Shown here: positions 1 to 11,778 of the stretch, piece after piece
How the letters are laid out: every line of letters begins with the position of its first letter
Numbering within the stretch: position 1 is the stretch's first letter
Source: Parastagonospora avenae f. sp. tritici 18332-5
Taxonomy: Eukaryota; Ascomycota; Dothideomycetes; Pleosporales; Phaeosphaeriaceae
DNA length: 64,000 nt
Assembly (NCBI GenBank): GCA_022559985.1
Contig: JAFJTR010000011.1
Coordinates: forward strand, 186,001 to 250,000
Direction: 5' to 3'
The notes under the pieces: generated by a model
What the model saw: the letters and a program-made list of their open reading frames with translations, nothing else
Database searches by the model: none
Told to the model about the DNA's origin: nothing
Translations under genes and position numbers: made by a program

Positions 1-846
1 GCAATGAGGCTGTTACTTATCCCCACGCCACGTTGATGTCCACGACTGGTTGTGAATAAAGGCAGGGCTTGATGCCTTGCGTGTATGCCAGGCGCGAGTG
101 ACTCGGAGAAGCTGTGCCGACGTGGCCGGCTCCATGGAATCAGAGCTTCACTCGAGCGTGATCGCGTGCGTGTCACTCTGGGAACTTCGGGAATGGGGAA
201 AGCGGCAAGATTGGAGACTGTAGCCCCAGAAACTGTTGATAACGTGACGCCATTGGTTGAAGGACGTCTAAGGAACGGCCGGGTTGGCCTCCTCGACAAG
301 GACGAAGATCGTTCTCTATCATCGGGGGAGTTTTTAAAACTGGACGGGTATCTCTCCAGAGTGGCGGCCCACATGGACCGCTTTAAATGCCAACTCATAG
401 CATCAAACGAGTGTAAGCTGACATCGATGCCCAAGCCAGCGGTCGGGTGTAGTCGTCGCTCTAGTGTTGGGACATGTGTGGAAGTTTTAGTTGTCAACTG
501 CAGACCAGGATTTGCGAGGCGAAGTAGCGGTGTGGTCCTGCATAAGTCTCGAACCTATAGGAACAGCGAAGACTATTTACATCTGAAACTGCGCGCCATA
601 AGAAATGCAAAATTGCAGCATCAACATTGGCTACTCTGTGCGCACTGTTTGAGAAATCTTGATCATGTGAGGAGTGGAAGGGAAGGCCCTGCTCGGGACA
701 GATCGTGAAGTTGCGTTTTGTGAGATGTGATACCGGCCCGCTCTGATTGGCCAGGATTTTGGTGCTTGGCATTCCGGGCGAGCTCATCGTTGACATCTTC
801 CATCTACGCCATCGCCTCAGTCGGCAGTAGCAGCACCATCACCACC
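1..846. other. Intergenic / 5' flank of complex I gene
   Basis: No convincing gene. A 207-codon ATG frame on + (85-708) is Arg/Ser/Cys-rich with no hydrophobic core, repeat or recognisable motif, and nothing about it resembles the coding texture of the neighbours. It may hold upstream sequence of the NADH dehydrogenase gene starting at 847. Confidence 0.5.
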
Positions 847-1843
847 ATGGCCTCCAAACTGGTACCATTTATGTTCAGGAGTGTCCCGCGGGCCTCGCGC
901 CAGTTCCAGAGGGCTCAATGGCGGGCTTTCAGTGTGTCGCGGCCTGCGCGGAGCGACTCACTCAATGTGGTATGCACCACTTCGCCGCATGTTTCTTCAG
1001 CCAATTACCATATTAACACAGCCTGCAGCACCGCGATACACCTCAGAACAATGCGAACATCCCCTTCGAGTTCACGGCGCAGAACAAGGAGCTCATCAAG
1101 GAGATTGTCTCCCGGTACCCGTCCCAGTACAAGAAGGCCGCCGTCATGCCGCTGCTCGACCTTGGCCAGCGCCAGCACGGCTTCACCAGCATCAGCGTCA
1201 TGAATGAGGTCGCGCGGATACTGGAGATGCCCCCAATGCGTGTCTACGAGGTCGCCACCTTCTACACCATGTACAACCGGAATCCCACGGGCAAGTTTCA
1301 TGTCCAGGTCTGCACGACAGTAGGTTGCAAATGTACATTACTATTAGCCGTGATTAAGGCTGACATTTGTAGACGCCCTGTATGCTCCGCGACAGCGACG
1401 CCGTCATGAAGGCCTGCGAGGACACTCTTGGCATCCACCACGGCCAGACCACCAAGGATGGCCTGTTCACCATGACCGAAGTTGAGTGCCTCGGCGCTTG
1501 CGCAAACGCACCCATGGTCCAGATCAACGACGACTACTACGAGGACTTGACCTACGAATCGACTGTATCCCTTCTCAAGGCTCTGAAGCACGCTTCCGAG
1601 GCAACGGGTGCGAACTTGGGCGGAGCAGATGGCCTCAACACCAAGGGCAACAATGCCTCGCCGAACTCCGCTGGCGAGGATGCGATCAACAGGCAGGGAC
1701 GATCGATTGAGGCCGGTAACCTGAAGATACCATCACCCGGGCCACTGAGCGGGAGGAAGAGCTGCGAGCCAGCTGGTGGATTGACTTGTTTGACCAGCGA
1801 GCCATGGGGCAACGAGACTCTGCGGAAGGACGGCGAGCTGTAA
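847..1843 (+). CDS. NADH:ubiquinone oxidoreductase 24 kDa subunit (mitochondrial complex I, NDUFV2 type)
   Basis: Exons 847-969, 1029-1319 and 1373-1843 give 294 aa; both introns are GT-AG and phase 0. The product is the peripheral-arm subunit carrying the N1a [2Fe-2S] cluster, next to the NADH-binding flavoprotein in the mitochondrial matrix. The N-terminus is rich in Arg/Ser and lacks acidic residues, as expected for a matrix targeting peptide. The thioredoxin-like ferredoxin fold is recognisable from the QRQHGFTSISVMNEVA and YEVATFYTMYNR stretches. The four cluster ligands are visible as C136-x4-C141, built across the second intron, and C177-x3-C181 in the ECLGAC motif. The C-terminal ~60 residues are Gly/Asn/Ser-rich and end in a proline-rich segment, longer than in bacterial NuoE. 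Intron 1 falls between the presequence and the mature region. Start: the ATG at 847, preceded by CACC. Confidence 0.96.
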
Positions 1844-2185
1844 AAAGCTTATGTATATATGCAATGAATTCGAAAAGAGGTAAATCGCCCCACGTTGCCT
1901 CGCATCCCATCATGCAAACCCCGAAGTAGCAAGGCGTTGTCACACTTACATTTGGTCAAGCCTGCCGTTGACCGCTTCGCGCGTTCGTTGAGTCACATTG
2001 AAGGGTATCGACAATCATGCTTGGTCCGCCATGTGACCTCACCAAACGATGACAGTAGTCGGTGGTACTTCTTCGTCGGCATCAAGCGTTACAATTGAAC
2101 ACTCACTCATACTACACTTGCTTGCTCCTGTACAACTCACACATTCAACCCCACTTATCAAGAGTAAATCCACAACCACGACAAC
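1844..2185. other. Intergenic spacer
   Basis: 3' flank of the complex I gene and 5' flank of the small secreted protein gene. No motif I can support. Confidence 0.5.
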
Positions 2186-2582
2186 ATGCACTCCTTCAAG
2201 AACCTCATTATCCTCTTCAACATCCTGTTGACAGTGAGTGTCACTACTGCCGCCCTTACCAAGCTCAACGGAGTGGACACAGCGGCAAGCCTCGAAGTAC
2301 GCGCCAAATCCCTTTGTCGCATCTGCGCTTCCGAGGTCGTCGCCTGCACGGGAGTAAGTCTATAAACTCTGAGGGTGATATGTGTCTAACAAACAAGGGT
2401 GTAAAAGGCAGCAGTCCACCAAGATCCGCACATGATTGCTGGGTGACCCAGTGCCAGGAGAACCCTAAGATGTGTGGTGGGTGCGAGTATGTCGTTGCCT
2501 CTATATTATTTCTTTCTCGGATTAATACTTTGGCAGGTCGTACAAGGATCTGGGTATAGGGTCTCGTGCCCTCGAAACCTGA
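2186..2582 (+). CDS. Small cysteine-rich secreted protein (unknown function), possibly prematurely terminated
   Basis: Exons 2186-2353, 2398-2486 and 2537-2582 encode 100 aa; introns are GT-AG (phase 0, then phase 2). Residues 1-23 form a signal peptide with a hydrophobic core (LIILFNILLTVSV). The mature part has seven cysteines: C44, C47, C54, C70, C75, C82 and C85, with CxxC pairs at both ends and a conserved-looking DCW. This is the layout of small secreted fungal proteins, including candidate effectors, but I recognise no named family. The frame ends at a TGA at 2580-2582. The same frame then stays open through a Gly-rich, hydrophobic segment up to a good GTAAGT donor at 2647, so the TGA may be a recent nonsense mutation (see findings). 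An alternative acceptor at 2559 would shift the frame into another Cys-containing tail. The gene is real at moderate confidence; its 3' end is uncertain. Confidence 0.6.
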
Positions 2583-2985
2583 AACGGTGCCGGGGGTGCC
2601 TTCAAGGTCTGGGGGGCTGGTGTGATAGGATCGCTCATGCTAGCCTGTAAGTCTTCAAGGTCAGATAGTATGGTACTACATCATGAGCTGCGGTTGCTGT
2701 TTTGTAGGCTGTCTACTGCCTTCGATTGATGAGTACTGTCTTGATACACGGAATGAGGCGTCCAGTAGAGCGAAACAGCTCCAACAGAAATTTCCCAACA
2801 TACGTTGATACACTGGCATTTCACTCAGTTATGTACCATGACCTGACATCTACATAAGCACATCTATCGGCAGACTTGGTACGCTGCGAATCTCAAATAA
2901 AAAAAGCCACAAGTATTGATTCGGCATCTAAATCAATCGGGACATAAGAGAACAAGAAATATTACAGTAATAGGTATTACGCTGC
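2583..2985. other. Possible 3' remnant of the small secreted protein gene, then spacer
   Basis: Bases 2583-2646 continue the upstream reading frame. A candidate intron runs 2647-2707 (GTAAGT...TTGTAG), followed by an open stretch to about 2808. The rest, to the stop of the minus-strand gene at 2986, shows nothing I recognise. Confidence 0.3.
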
Positions 2986-5362
2986 TTACAGCATCACAGC
3001 ACCAACACCCACGCCGAATCCAATCACGCAAATCTGCCACCCCCACCCCACCGATACTTCAACTCCACGCACAGCAGCACCAGTGAACATCGGGGCCGCA
3101 TTCTGCTCAAGCGCAGCACCACTACTGCGGTTCACGAGCCCAGTTGACATGGCCATCGTCGACGCCGGCGAGAGCGCGAACGGCGCCGAAGCCGTTCCAA
3201 TCGCGACGGATGTGTTGGAGCATGGCGATGGCGACGGGTGCGCGAGCAGCGCCGAGGAACTGTGCTTCGGGGAGTCTTGGAGGATTGGGTATGGGGCTGC
3301 GGGCGCGCCTGTTACCACGGGGTAGGCAGGTGCCGCGAGGACGTGGCTGGACACTGCGGCTTGGCTGGGTACTGCAGCGTGGCCTGGAGCCATGATGGGG
3401 CTGGGTGCCACGACGTGGGTCGGTGCCATTGGGTGGCCGGGCATCATACCTGTCTTTGTCGCGTTCCACTGCAACATTGCCGTGGGCTTCATCGGAGTGA
3501 CGTAGACGGTGTTGTTGGTGCCGACGGACATGGTGTTTACTGGCGCCGTGTGGTTGGCTCCGAGTCTTGGTACGGTTGGCTTGGGGGGCTTGTTCGCATC
3601 GACGCACTCTGTTACGAGTGGGAATACTTGCGTGAAGAGGTTGGCGTTGAGGTTTACGTCTCTGAATGGTGGTGGGAGGAGGGGAATCTCCAAGGTAAAT
3701 CCTGCGTCGATGGTGATGGAGACGTTTGCTTCGACGAGGGCGAGAGGTCCGAGAGCGATGATATCTCCGGTGTCGGGCGCTGGGATGTTGGGATTCAGCT
3801 GATCGGGCAGCGTACTGTTACTCCTGCCTCCGCAGTTGACGGCAGCGTTGGTGGACAGCTTAGCGTCCAGACGAGGAAGGTTCATCGACAAGGTGACTTC
3901 GGCTGTCAGTGTATTGAAGAATTCAAAGCCAACTGGGATGGTGGGCACGAAGGCAAGACCAAGCTGGATGTCGATGTCTGTAATATCCACATTGAAAGGA
4001 AGTGCTGTGAGCGTGGTGTCTTGGAAGCCAGTGACGCCACTGCCACCAAGATCAGTGAGCTCGAGGCGGGCAACGGAGTTGTCGGGAATCTAGTCATATT
4101 AGCTTCAGCAGGAGTTGAAGGACGCAGCAAACTTACAGCGACATCAATGCCGTAGGTGATTTCGAACCCACCACCGATGCTGAAGTCTGCAGCAAGTCTC
4201 GGCTCGAAGACAGCACCCGCCTTTCCTATACCAGGGATGACGAAGCCAAGTACGGGTAACGCGAACAAAGCGATCTCAAATGCTCCTGATGCTTTTGGCC
4301 GAGCGAAAAGCTCGACGCGTGCTCCAACGCCAACGGCTGCTAGTTCGATGAAACCACCAGTGATGAGGTTAGAGATTTCTTTTCCATCATCGCCGCCTTC
4401 CAGGAAGTCTGGAATAAGGTCGATCTGACTTGCGTCGATCTGGATAGCACCTTGCGAGAGAATGATTTGTCCGCGTGTCGAGCAGTTCTTGCAACCAATC
4501 TCAATGGGGAGTTGAGGGATAGGGACCGGGCTGATGTTTCCTAGACCAGCAAGGAAGCTCTCGAATGGGAAGGGAAAGTCAATGAGCTCAGACTTGAGGT
4601 CGAAAGTGCCAGTGTTGACATTGTCTGGTGTATCTTCAGGAATGGCGACTCTGAACCTGTCTTGTCGCTTTCTAATCTTTGCGAAGTCGGAGTGGCGGCG
4701 GAAGAAGTGATCTTCGGTGCTGTGACCGAAGGAGATGTCGAACTTGTCGAAGGCGTCTTGCCATGAGGCTTCGGTAACGGAGAGGTCGAGCGACTTGCCG
4801 TCTTCAGTGAAGGAGACGTCATTCACACTGGGCTTTGTTAGCATGATATGATGGAACGAACAATGTTCCAGCATACCTGTAGACCGCACGTTCACCCTCG
4901 GTATTGCAGCTATCGTGCGAAGTGATAATCAAACCGCCATCATCCCCACGGCAAGAGAAGAATGCGTCCCGTGCCGAGACAGTGTCCACGAAACTCAGGT
5001 GTATCGTTCCTTGCCCACATTGTACGCCTCTTAGATGATGTTCAACTTCCTCCAAGTTCAAGACTGGCTTGTGTGAATTGACCTTGACTTGCGACGCAAA
5101 GGTCTGTACTCCTCTCCATCCATTCTCCTCTGGCGTTCAATTAGCAAGCGTCTTTACACTGAACCTGAGTAAATATACCTTCAACATACGCGACTTCCGC
5201 ATCGAATCTCTTCGTAATCCTCGTACCCCTCTTATACAAATCCGCTCGCTTTGTCGCTGCCCTCAACATACGATGCGCTTGCGGCGCAGTCGCCATAACG
5301 CCCTGGCCCAGCCATGACGCCAAAAGAATTGCACATCCGTGCGGGAGGTTGATAAAATGCAT
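2986..5362 (-). CDS. Large secreted protein, probably GPI-anchored, beta-rich (unknown function)
   Basis: Four exons in coding order: 5362-5179, 5129-4877, 4827-4137 and 4089-2986, giving 743 aa; all introns are 47-49 nt GT-AG. Residues 1-23 are a signal peptide, followed by several dibasic KR sites that Kex2-type proteases could cut. The N-terminal ~130 residues hold two cysteines near GVQCGQGT and FFSCRGDD. The central 400 residues alternate hydrophobic and polar residues with little Lys and many Val/Ile/Leu, suggesting beta-sheets, with a CKNC pair. The last 200 residues are a Pro/Ala/Ser/Thr-rich stalk with short MAP-type repeats. The extreme C-terminus is hydrophobic (around ICVIGFGVGVGAVML), fitting a GPI-attachment signal. 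It resembles uncharacterised fungal cell-surface proteins; I cannot name the domain with confidence. The ATG at 5362 is chosen because it starts directly before the hydrophobic core; an in-frame non-ATG extension upstream is ignored. Confidence 0.8.
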
Positions 5363-6588
5363 ATTAATGAAAGACTGCCTCCTGCTACTACCTTCTAGAG
5401 AGTGGCAAATCTGCAAGTTCTTGTACTCTAATTCCTAGGACTCAGTCCCAGAGCCTTGACCGTACCAGCCAAGCTATCACGGACCGAGATTTATTGTTTG
5501 AAGATATTGAAAGGATTGTGTAAAAGGGCCGAAAGAGACTACCCAAAGCTGGCTGAACGAGATAGGCGCAATACCCGAAGAAATGGTAAAGATGGTGGGA
5601 CTAACCTTGGGAGATGATCTACGCTCCCGGTTCATCTACAACAGCACATCATGCTTCACTTAACATCTTTATCAACGCCGCACCGCAAGCCAGAGTGCCT
5701 CAGCGCATCGCCATTCTCAAAGTCCTCCGTAAGGCCCCCAATAGCAGCCCCCCGCACACGATGCAAACTCACGGCCCCAATCTGCAGACAACCTGCCTCA
5801 GGGGAAAGGGAGAGTTGCATATGGGGGTCTGCCGTTGGCGTCTCAAACGACTAAGTCCGGCTTCGCAAGGCTGATAAGCATCGTGGCCAAGTCGCACCGA
5901 ATGACTCGGGGACTATGCAATTGGCCCACGAAGACAACGGGTGCGGCGTGAGAATGTAAAAATTAAGGCGCTGAGACACGGAGTGCATTGAAAAGCAGGC
6001 ATGGTTCGTGCCTCAGGTTTGGGACTTTGGCGCTAGCGCAGGGTGGGGGCAAGAGCAAGGGCACTGGATGTCAGGTGTGGGGGCGGACAGGTACATAGCC
6101 GGCATGCTTGAGCCCTCGACTGCGAGTTTCGAGTCTGGAGGCGTACGGAGTACGGCGTGAGGATGTTTGTGCTGTTGGATGGGTTTCAGTGGCAAAAGTG
6201 TGTGGAGGATCATGTGCCAGATTGCACTACCCAGATAATTTCTAGCAGTCTGAAAGAAGCGTGGATGCCAACATCCGTGAACTTTGAAGTTGTCAGTAAC
6301 CTGGGATCAAATCTATAGCAGCGGTGACAATATGCGAACATTGTTTTCTTTTTGCATAGTTTGACGGCCTTTTCACCACGTGCGTCTACCAGCAAGCCGA
6401 AACAAGACTGGATCCGGCTATGGCGCGTATAGGGCGGGTATCTATACAGCCGGACAGGCTCGGTGGTATTATGGAGATCAAAGGGTCCAAATCTCAAAAG
6501 GGGAAAGTAGCATTCAAAAAGAGCAACTGTAACAATGCTGCGCGAGTCATAGTCTTGGAGCAAACAGCAGCCCTGCGCCCCACTCTGA
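5363..6588. other. Intergenic region
   Basis: Lies upstream of the minus-strand surface-protein gene and downstream of the minus-strand GH125 gene. Only short overlapping frames without protein-like texture. No RNA gene or repeat seen. Confidence 0.5.
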
Positions 6589-8204
6589 TCACTCCTGAAA
6601 GCTCATCTCCAAAATCCACGGCCTTCGCTTGTCCAGATCCAGAATGACCTGGCCAAAAAGTCCGTTCGCCCAACTAAACCAACTCCTCGTGTAGCTTCCC
6701 TCTTGGTGGCTGTCCACGCTCTCGTGCATCAGGCCTAGCCCGCTCGTACTTGACAGCAGCATTTTGAGATTCGATATGATTTCCTCATCGTCTTCGCTGG
6801 TGAGGATGGTCATGATGTTCGCCATCGGCCAGGCTTTTCCAGGCCAGGTGTGCGGGGATCCCAGGCCCGTAATTACGGGTCCACGTGAGAAGTACGGGTT
6901 GTCTCGGGACAGGATCTTACGTCGTGTGTTTTGATAGACAGGGTCGTGAACAGTAGTGTAAGAGAGGAATGGGGCAGATAGTAGAGAGGGGACGTTCGGA
7001 TCGTCCATTGAGATGTGGGAACCGTACCCGTCGACTTCAAAAGCGTAGATTTTGCCATATTTCGGGTCGGTTATGATAGCATGGTCCACGATGCCGCGAT
7101 TGATGCCAGTGGCCATTTCGCGCATCCGAGAAGTGAGCTTGCCGTCGGCAGGTTCGATGCGAGACATGATGTTTGAGGAGGTGTTGAGGGCGGAACTGAA
7201 CATCATGTTGGAAGGGACTAGGTATTGGTAGATGCAGGCATCGTCGCTGGGGCGATGGAAGGAGCGAACTAGGCCGATATGCCCTCGGTGCGGGGAACCA
7301 TTGCAATTGTTGATGGGCGTGCCGCCGTAAGGAGCGCAATAGGTGTAGGGTGTGTGTTGCCATTTACCATCGTCATCGTAGGAATCAATCATCATGCTCT
7401 CTGCTGTTTGAAGGATAAGGTCGACAGTCTTGGTCCAGTTTGAGGACTTCTGAAAGAATTCAAAGTCGCCGGTGGCGGTTACGTAGTCTGTAGACAGCTG
7501 CAGGAACGAAGCAACTGAATCGAGCTCCCATTGGCATGAGAAAACTCGAAAGTAATCATAGGGTGGCGAGATCGTGTCACTATTTTGGCTGCTCTTCCGA
7601 GCCACGCCACTTTCATCTGGGGCTTGAAAGGCGTTGCAGAAGGGGTTCGATAGGATGTATCGCGCCTGCAAGTTGATAGCCCCTCGGAATAGACTGGCAA
7701 GGCTGTCAGAGCTGGAATTGGCTTTCAGCACACTAATGTAGGATTGCAACTGGTTTGCAGAGTCTGAAGTTTTGATTAGGGTCGAAGACCTTCTGCGTGA
7801 GGGACATGTTGAAACTCACCGCGGAGCCACATTGCCTCGATATCGCCCGTGATGAGAAAAGTCAACTCTTCCTTCACCCCCTCTTTGATCGCGCCATCAG
7901 CAGCCACAGTAGTCGCATTCGACCAGCCGTGCCACCCAACAGTAGTATCCAGCGTGCTCGGCCAGCTATTTTGGAACAGACGGAAGAGGTCCGGATCCAC
8001 GATTACGTTCCTCAATCTCTCGATTTCGTCTTCAATCTCCTGAACGCGAAATGTCCGACATGGCTCGATAGGCCGCATGTCAGACAGGCCATATTTGCCT
8101 GTCGAGAACGGTTCGTGACGCTGCGCAGAATATCCAGTGTAGACAGGACATTGCGCTAATGCCAGGGGCACCAGAAGAGTCGACGCTACAATTGGACGCC
8201 ACAT
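6589..8204 (-). CDS. Secreted GH125 exo-alpha-1,6-mannosidase family protein
   Basis: Exons 8204-7820 and 7763-6589 encode 519 aa; the single 56-nt intron lies inside the signature, and splicing restores MWLRDSANQL. Residues 1-17 are a cleavable signal peptide (ending ALAQC). The family, named after fission yeast Mug157 in eukaryotes, contains exo-acting mannosidases specific for alpha-1,6 linkages. Family hallmarks visible here are WLRDSANQ, RPSDDACIYQYLVPSNMM, the TGLGSPHTWPGKAWPM block and GLMHESVD...SYTRSWFSWANGLFGQ near the C-terminus, which together line the (alpha/alpha)6 barrel active site. The length is typical. The likely role is trimming mannose from secreted or cell-wall glycans; the substrate in this organism is an inference. 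Confidence 0.93.
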
Positions 8205-8593
8205 CGCGAAGGGTTCAACGGAAGGAGGCTAGAAGCGTACCAAACGTACTAGGCGTGGACTAGAACGGATGACAAAAGCGCTAAAATGAACGACTAAGAC
8301 TACAATTAGGTGAATACGTGTCGAGCTGTACCGAAAGCGGTGAGTTCAGATAGAAGGTATTTTAGAAGCCAAGCTTTGCCTGAGAACGTTCCGTGTTCGG
8401 CAAGACTAGAGTCAGCAGCGCAAGGGGCAGGGCGAGAACGATGCTGAACGCGCAACAGGGAGAGAATACAGGAGACAGGTCGTTGTCCAAGAAGCTATTT
8501 GAGGACTCTTTTCGAGCCAAGTCAGCTGCACTTCATATGTTTATAAATTGCTAGCCAAGACATTCCGCGGGGTCGAGTGAGGTACAATCTAGC
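8205..8593. other. Intergenic spacer
   Basis: Promoter side of the GH125 gene and 3' side of COG4, both on the minus strand. No supported site. Confidence 0.5.
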
Positions 8594-11153
8594 CTAATCC
8601 TTCACGATAGCGCGAACTCTCTTTCTCTCATCTGCGTCGAGGACCCAGGATATCCCCGAATCAGCGGTGGTGTTTTCGGCAACCTCTTGCCATTCATCGT
8701 CTTCCATGTTCATGATCAGCGTCATCTGGGTACATTTGGTGAAAGCGTCGCGGAGACCATATTTACCACCGGCAACAGCGGCGGCGATGATTCCTGCAAT
8801 GTCACGCTCCAGGCGGACAGCTCCCAGCTCGTTAACTCGTTCGTAGTAACTTCTAATGCGCTTCTCGAGTGCGCTAGCGAGGTAGTTTAGGGCCAACGTA
8901 AGCAAGCGGTCAAAGTTTGCAGCAGTCAATATACGTTTGAGAGGACGAATCACGACACCCCAGCCTCGATCAAAACGAGACTTGACCAGATCAGTATCAT
9001 CCTCGTCGTCGTCGTCCATGTCGTCTTCATCATCTTGCGGGGCATAATCGATATCGCGGAAGGCCTCGGCCAATATTGGCCGAATGCGGGGTTTGAGCAC
9101 CTCGGAGAACAGAACAGTGATTCCATCGTTGATCAGCTCACTGCTCTTCGATACGAATTTTTCTTGCAGAGCTTTCAGTCTGCCCTCGACGAAGACGGCA
9201 TCATGTCCAAAAGGGTAGAGCTCCTGCAAAGGTGATTTGGCATCCTCGTCATCAGACTGAGGGCGCTTGTTGAGTTGCTGGTCAATGATGCGCTTGATGT
9301 AGTCGTTGGACACATCGAGGTTATTGGTGAGGAGCAGGAATGCAATGACTTTGCTCTCAGGAGGCAGCCCACCTTGTATGACAGGCTTGGGATAGCACTC
9401 GTCACGCATCTTCCGTTGGATCATGCCAATGAAATCGTTACCTAGAATGTGGGCGATGGTGGGCTCCACGTTGGCAATGATAGCACGTTGCGAAGTGGCC
9501 AGCGTCCTCTGCAAAACTTGGTTGACGATGTACATGACATCGTCTACCGCAGATGTGATGAAAGGGGGGTTGGAGCCGAGTGGTTTTGACGGGTTGAGTG
9601 TGAGATCTGACGGTGATTCGTCGAGCTGGAAGGCCTTTTCGACAGAACGCCGGAAAAAGAACTGTGTCATGACGTTGAAGGGCTCGACCAGGTGGCTCGA
9701 GACCTTTTTCTGGAGATTGCTGGTGGCCAAGAATTCTGGCATTACCAGGCCGTGATCGATGCGCTCTTTGGGTTGGGAAGACTGCTCGCGTGAGTAGAGG
9801 AGATGTTGAAGATGTCAGGGAACTTACGGCGCACTTGTCGGAGATGAACCTTGAGTACAAGGCCCACCTCCCAAGCATCAGAGCACTCTCCCCAAGTAGA
9901 CCATCGACTTCCTTCATGTTGACGCCCTCGTCTTCGCTCGTGCGCACAGCATTAGCGGGTGAGTTGGAGCGAGGGGTACCGCCAGCAGGCTTCTGGGTAG
10001 GAAAGAAGCTCTGGACAAGGAACGAGTAGGCATACGACTTGATGTCGGTCAGCTTGCGGTCGATGTTGCGTTCGTCATGCCAGGTGTCGAGCATGATGCC
10101 ACCTTGAACGTCTGCTTCTATCTGCAGTCGCTCGATAACTTTGGCCATCATGCCGGGCCCGTAGTGTTGTTCTACGAGTGGCTCATGGCCGTCTACGATT
10201 TGGGCAATGTGCTCGAAGAGCTTGGTGATGGTGTTGCCGTAGAAGAAGCCCTCGTTCCTCTGGGCTGGCGGGGCAGAATTGAAGTTGGTTCGCGCGCGGG
10301 CAGCTACACCCTGGCAGACATATCGCCCGTAGGCATCCAGGCCGACGTTTGTTCGTCCAATCAAGGGGAACAGTTTGAAGAAGCGCGTCACTTTGGAGCC
10401 GTCGCCTTCCTTTGCAGCCTTTTCAAACTCGCGCAGGAACAGGCCACACAGCGACTCGGCGGCAGCGTCCAGGGTGACGCGCGGCGGGTCAGGCACTTCT
10501 GCAGTCGGCACAATCTCCTCTGCAAAGCTGCCGTTGACAACCTCATCGGGTATCTTGGAGGCGCGACTGAGATAGCTGGCGGCCGTCTCCCAGTCCTGCG
10601 GGGCGCCCATGGAGCCATGCACGCCCAGCACGCATGCCTTGAGCTCGGCCACCTGCTCGACCACCTCCAGCGTCGCCTTGACGTTGGTCTGCTCCTGGTC
10701 CAGGCGCTTCACGGCGCTCGAGATGCGGTTCGCAGTCGAGGCAGCGTCCGAGAGCATGCCATTGCTGATGGCGCGCGTGTTGACGGCCTGGGAGCCGAGG
10801 TGGGCGCGGAGGAGGTCGAGGCGGCCGAGCTCGCGCGACAGGTCCTTTTGCGATGCGATGAGCGTGTTGAGGCGCTGGGTTACGGTAGCTTCCTGGAGGT
10901 GCAGCTGCTGAAGGGCGGCATGGATCTCAGCCACCGATGTGGCGGCGAAAACGTCGCTTGGAGGGTCGAGGTGGCCGTTTGCAACAATCATGATGCAGCG
11001 CCGGCAGATGAATTTGCTATGCTGTGTAGTCTCTGCGGCTGCGGGCGATTGGGGCGCAAATAGACGCTCGGGAGGGCTCCAAGGTTCCGTGTTGGTGGGC
11101 TCTCGGCCGTTTCCTTGGCTGTGACGCAGTGCTGGTTCGTTGCCAGGGACCAT
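8594..11153 (-). CDS. COG4: Conserved oligomeric Golgi complex subunit 4
   Basis: Exons 11153-9828 and 9781-8594, phase-0 intron, 837 aa. COG4 belongs to lobe A of the eight-subunit tether that captures retrograde vesicles at the Golgi and binds SNAREs and SM proteins. Evidence: an N-terminal heptad-rich coiled coil (about residues 70-190), then the family core RFFKLFPLIGRTNVGLDAYGRYVCQGVA, the LYSRFI stretch just before the intron, and a helical C-terminal region containing ELGAVRLERDIAGI, which corresponds to the conserved RLDRD segment. An acidic insert rich in Asp (about residues 680-695) is low complexity. The first ATG gives a 54-residue polar extension; the in-frame ATG at 10991 (MIVANGHLDPP) is an equally plausible start. 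Divergent from the NIPA gene at 11779, with about 625 bp shared between them. Confidence 0.93.
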
Positions 11154-11778
11154 TATTTGGGCCGTTGAGATGGCAAGCTTGTTTCAAGAAGCTCTCAGCC
11201 GGCGCTCCCTCAGTTGCCTGACACTGACACCTGCGTGAAACTTTATAGCGCCTGCTGGCTTAATTCGATTCGCACAATTCACATAATTCAATTCACACAG
11301 TCGGCTGAAGCCGTCGAGTGTGAGTGAAGACTACGACGCCAACGCACCAATCGCCGCGTGCATCTAGATCCAGCCGTACGCACCACGATTACGACGAACT
11401 GCGCCTTCCTCGCCTGCTCGCTTGCGGCCCCAGCATTCAGACAGACGCCATATCGACCCTCGACGCTGCGAATACACAGTACTGTACCCCTCCTCGCCCC
11501 GACGCTCTCCTCCCGCCGCATTCCTCGTCTTCATCTCCGCCGTCACCGTGCGGTCCTGCCCAAACAGACTTCCGCATCCGTCGCTTCCTCCGCACCCACG
11601 AGCACTCCTCGCGCGTCTCTTCGCCGTGCAACACCTTCACCGTTGCCTTTATGCTTCCTCGACCATAGCCTGCTCTCCCACCTATATCCTGCCCTACACC
11701 GCGTCACCGGCACGCTAGGCATCCTACAGCTTCCGCTTCCGCTTCCGCAGCCGTGGGCCGCCCCACAAGTCATCCGCA
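11154..11778. promoter_or_regulatory. Divergent promoter region between COG4 and NIPA-type transporter
   Basis: Shared 5' region for two oppositely oriented genes. The half nearest the NIPA start (about 11400-11770) is strongly C- and T-rich on the + strand, as seen in leaders of expressed fungal genes. Several frames there are open only because of this bias. No TATA box identified. Confidence 0.4.

Noticed and set aside
85..708. 207-codon ATG-initiated frame on +
   Set aside because: Composition is Arg/Ser/Cys-rich with no domain, signal or hydrophobic pattern, and no supporting context; a chance frame is the simpler explanation.
3238..4155. 305-codon + strand frame
   Set aside because: Lies wholly antisense to the well-supported surface-protein gene (2986-5362, minus) and mirrors its codon bias.
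10077..11063. 328-codon + strand frame
   Set aside because: Antisense shadow of COG4 exon 1, which has clear family motifs.
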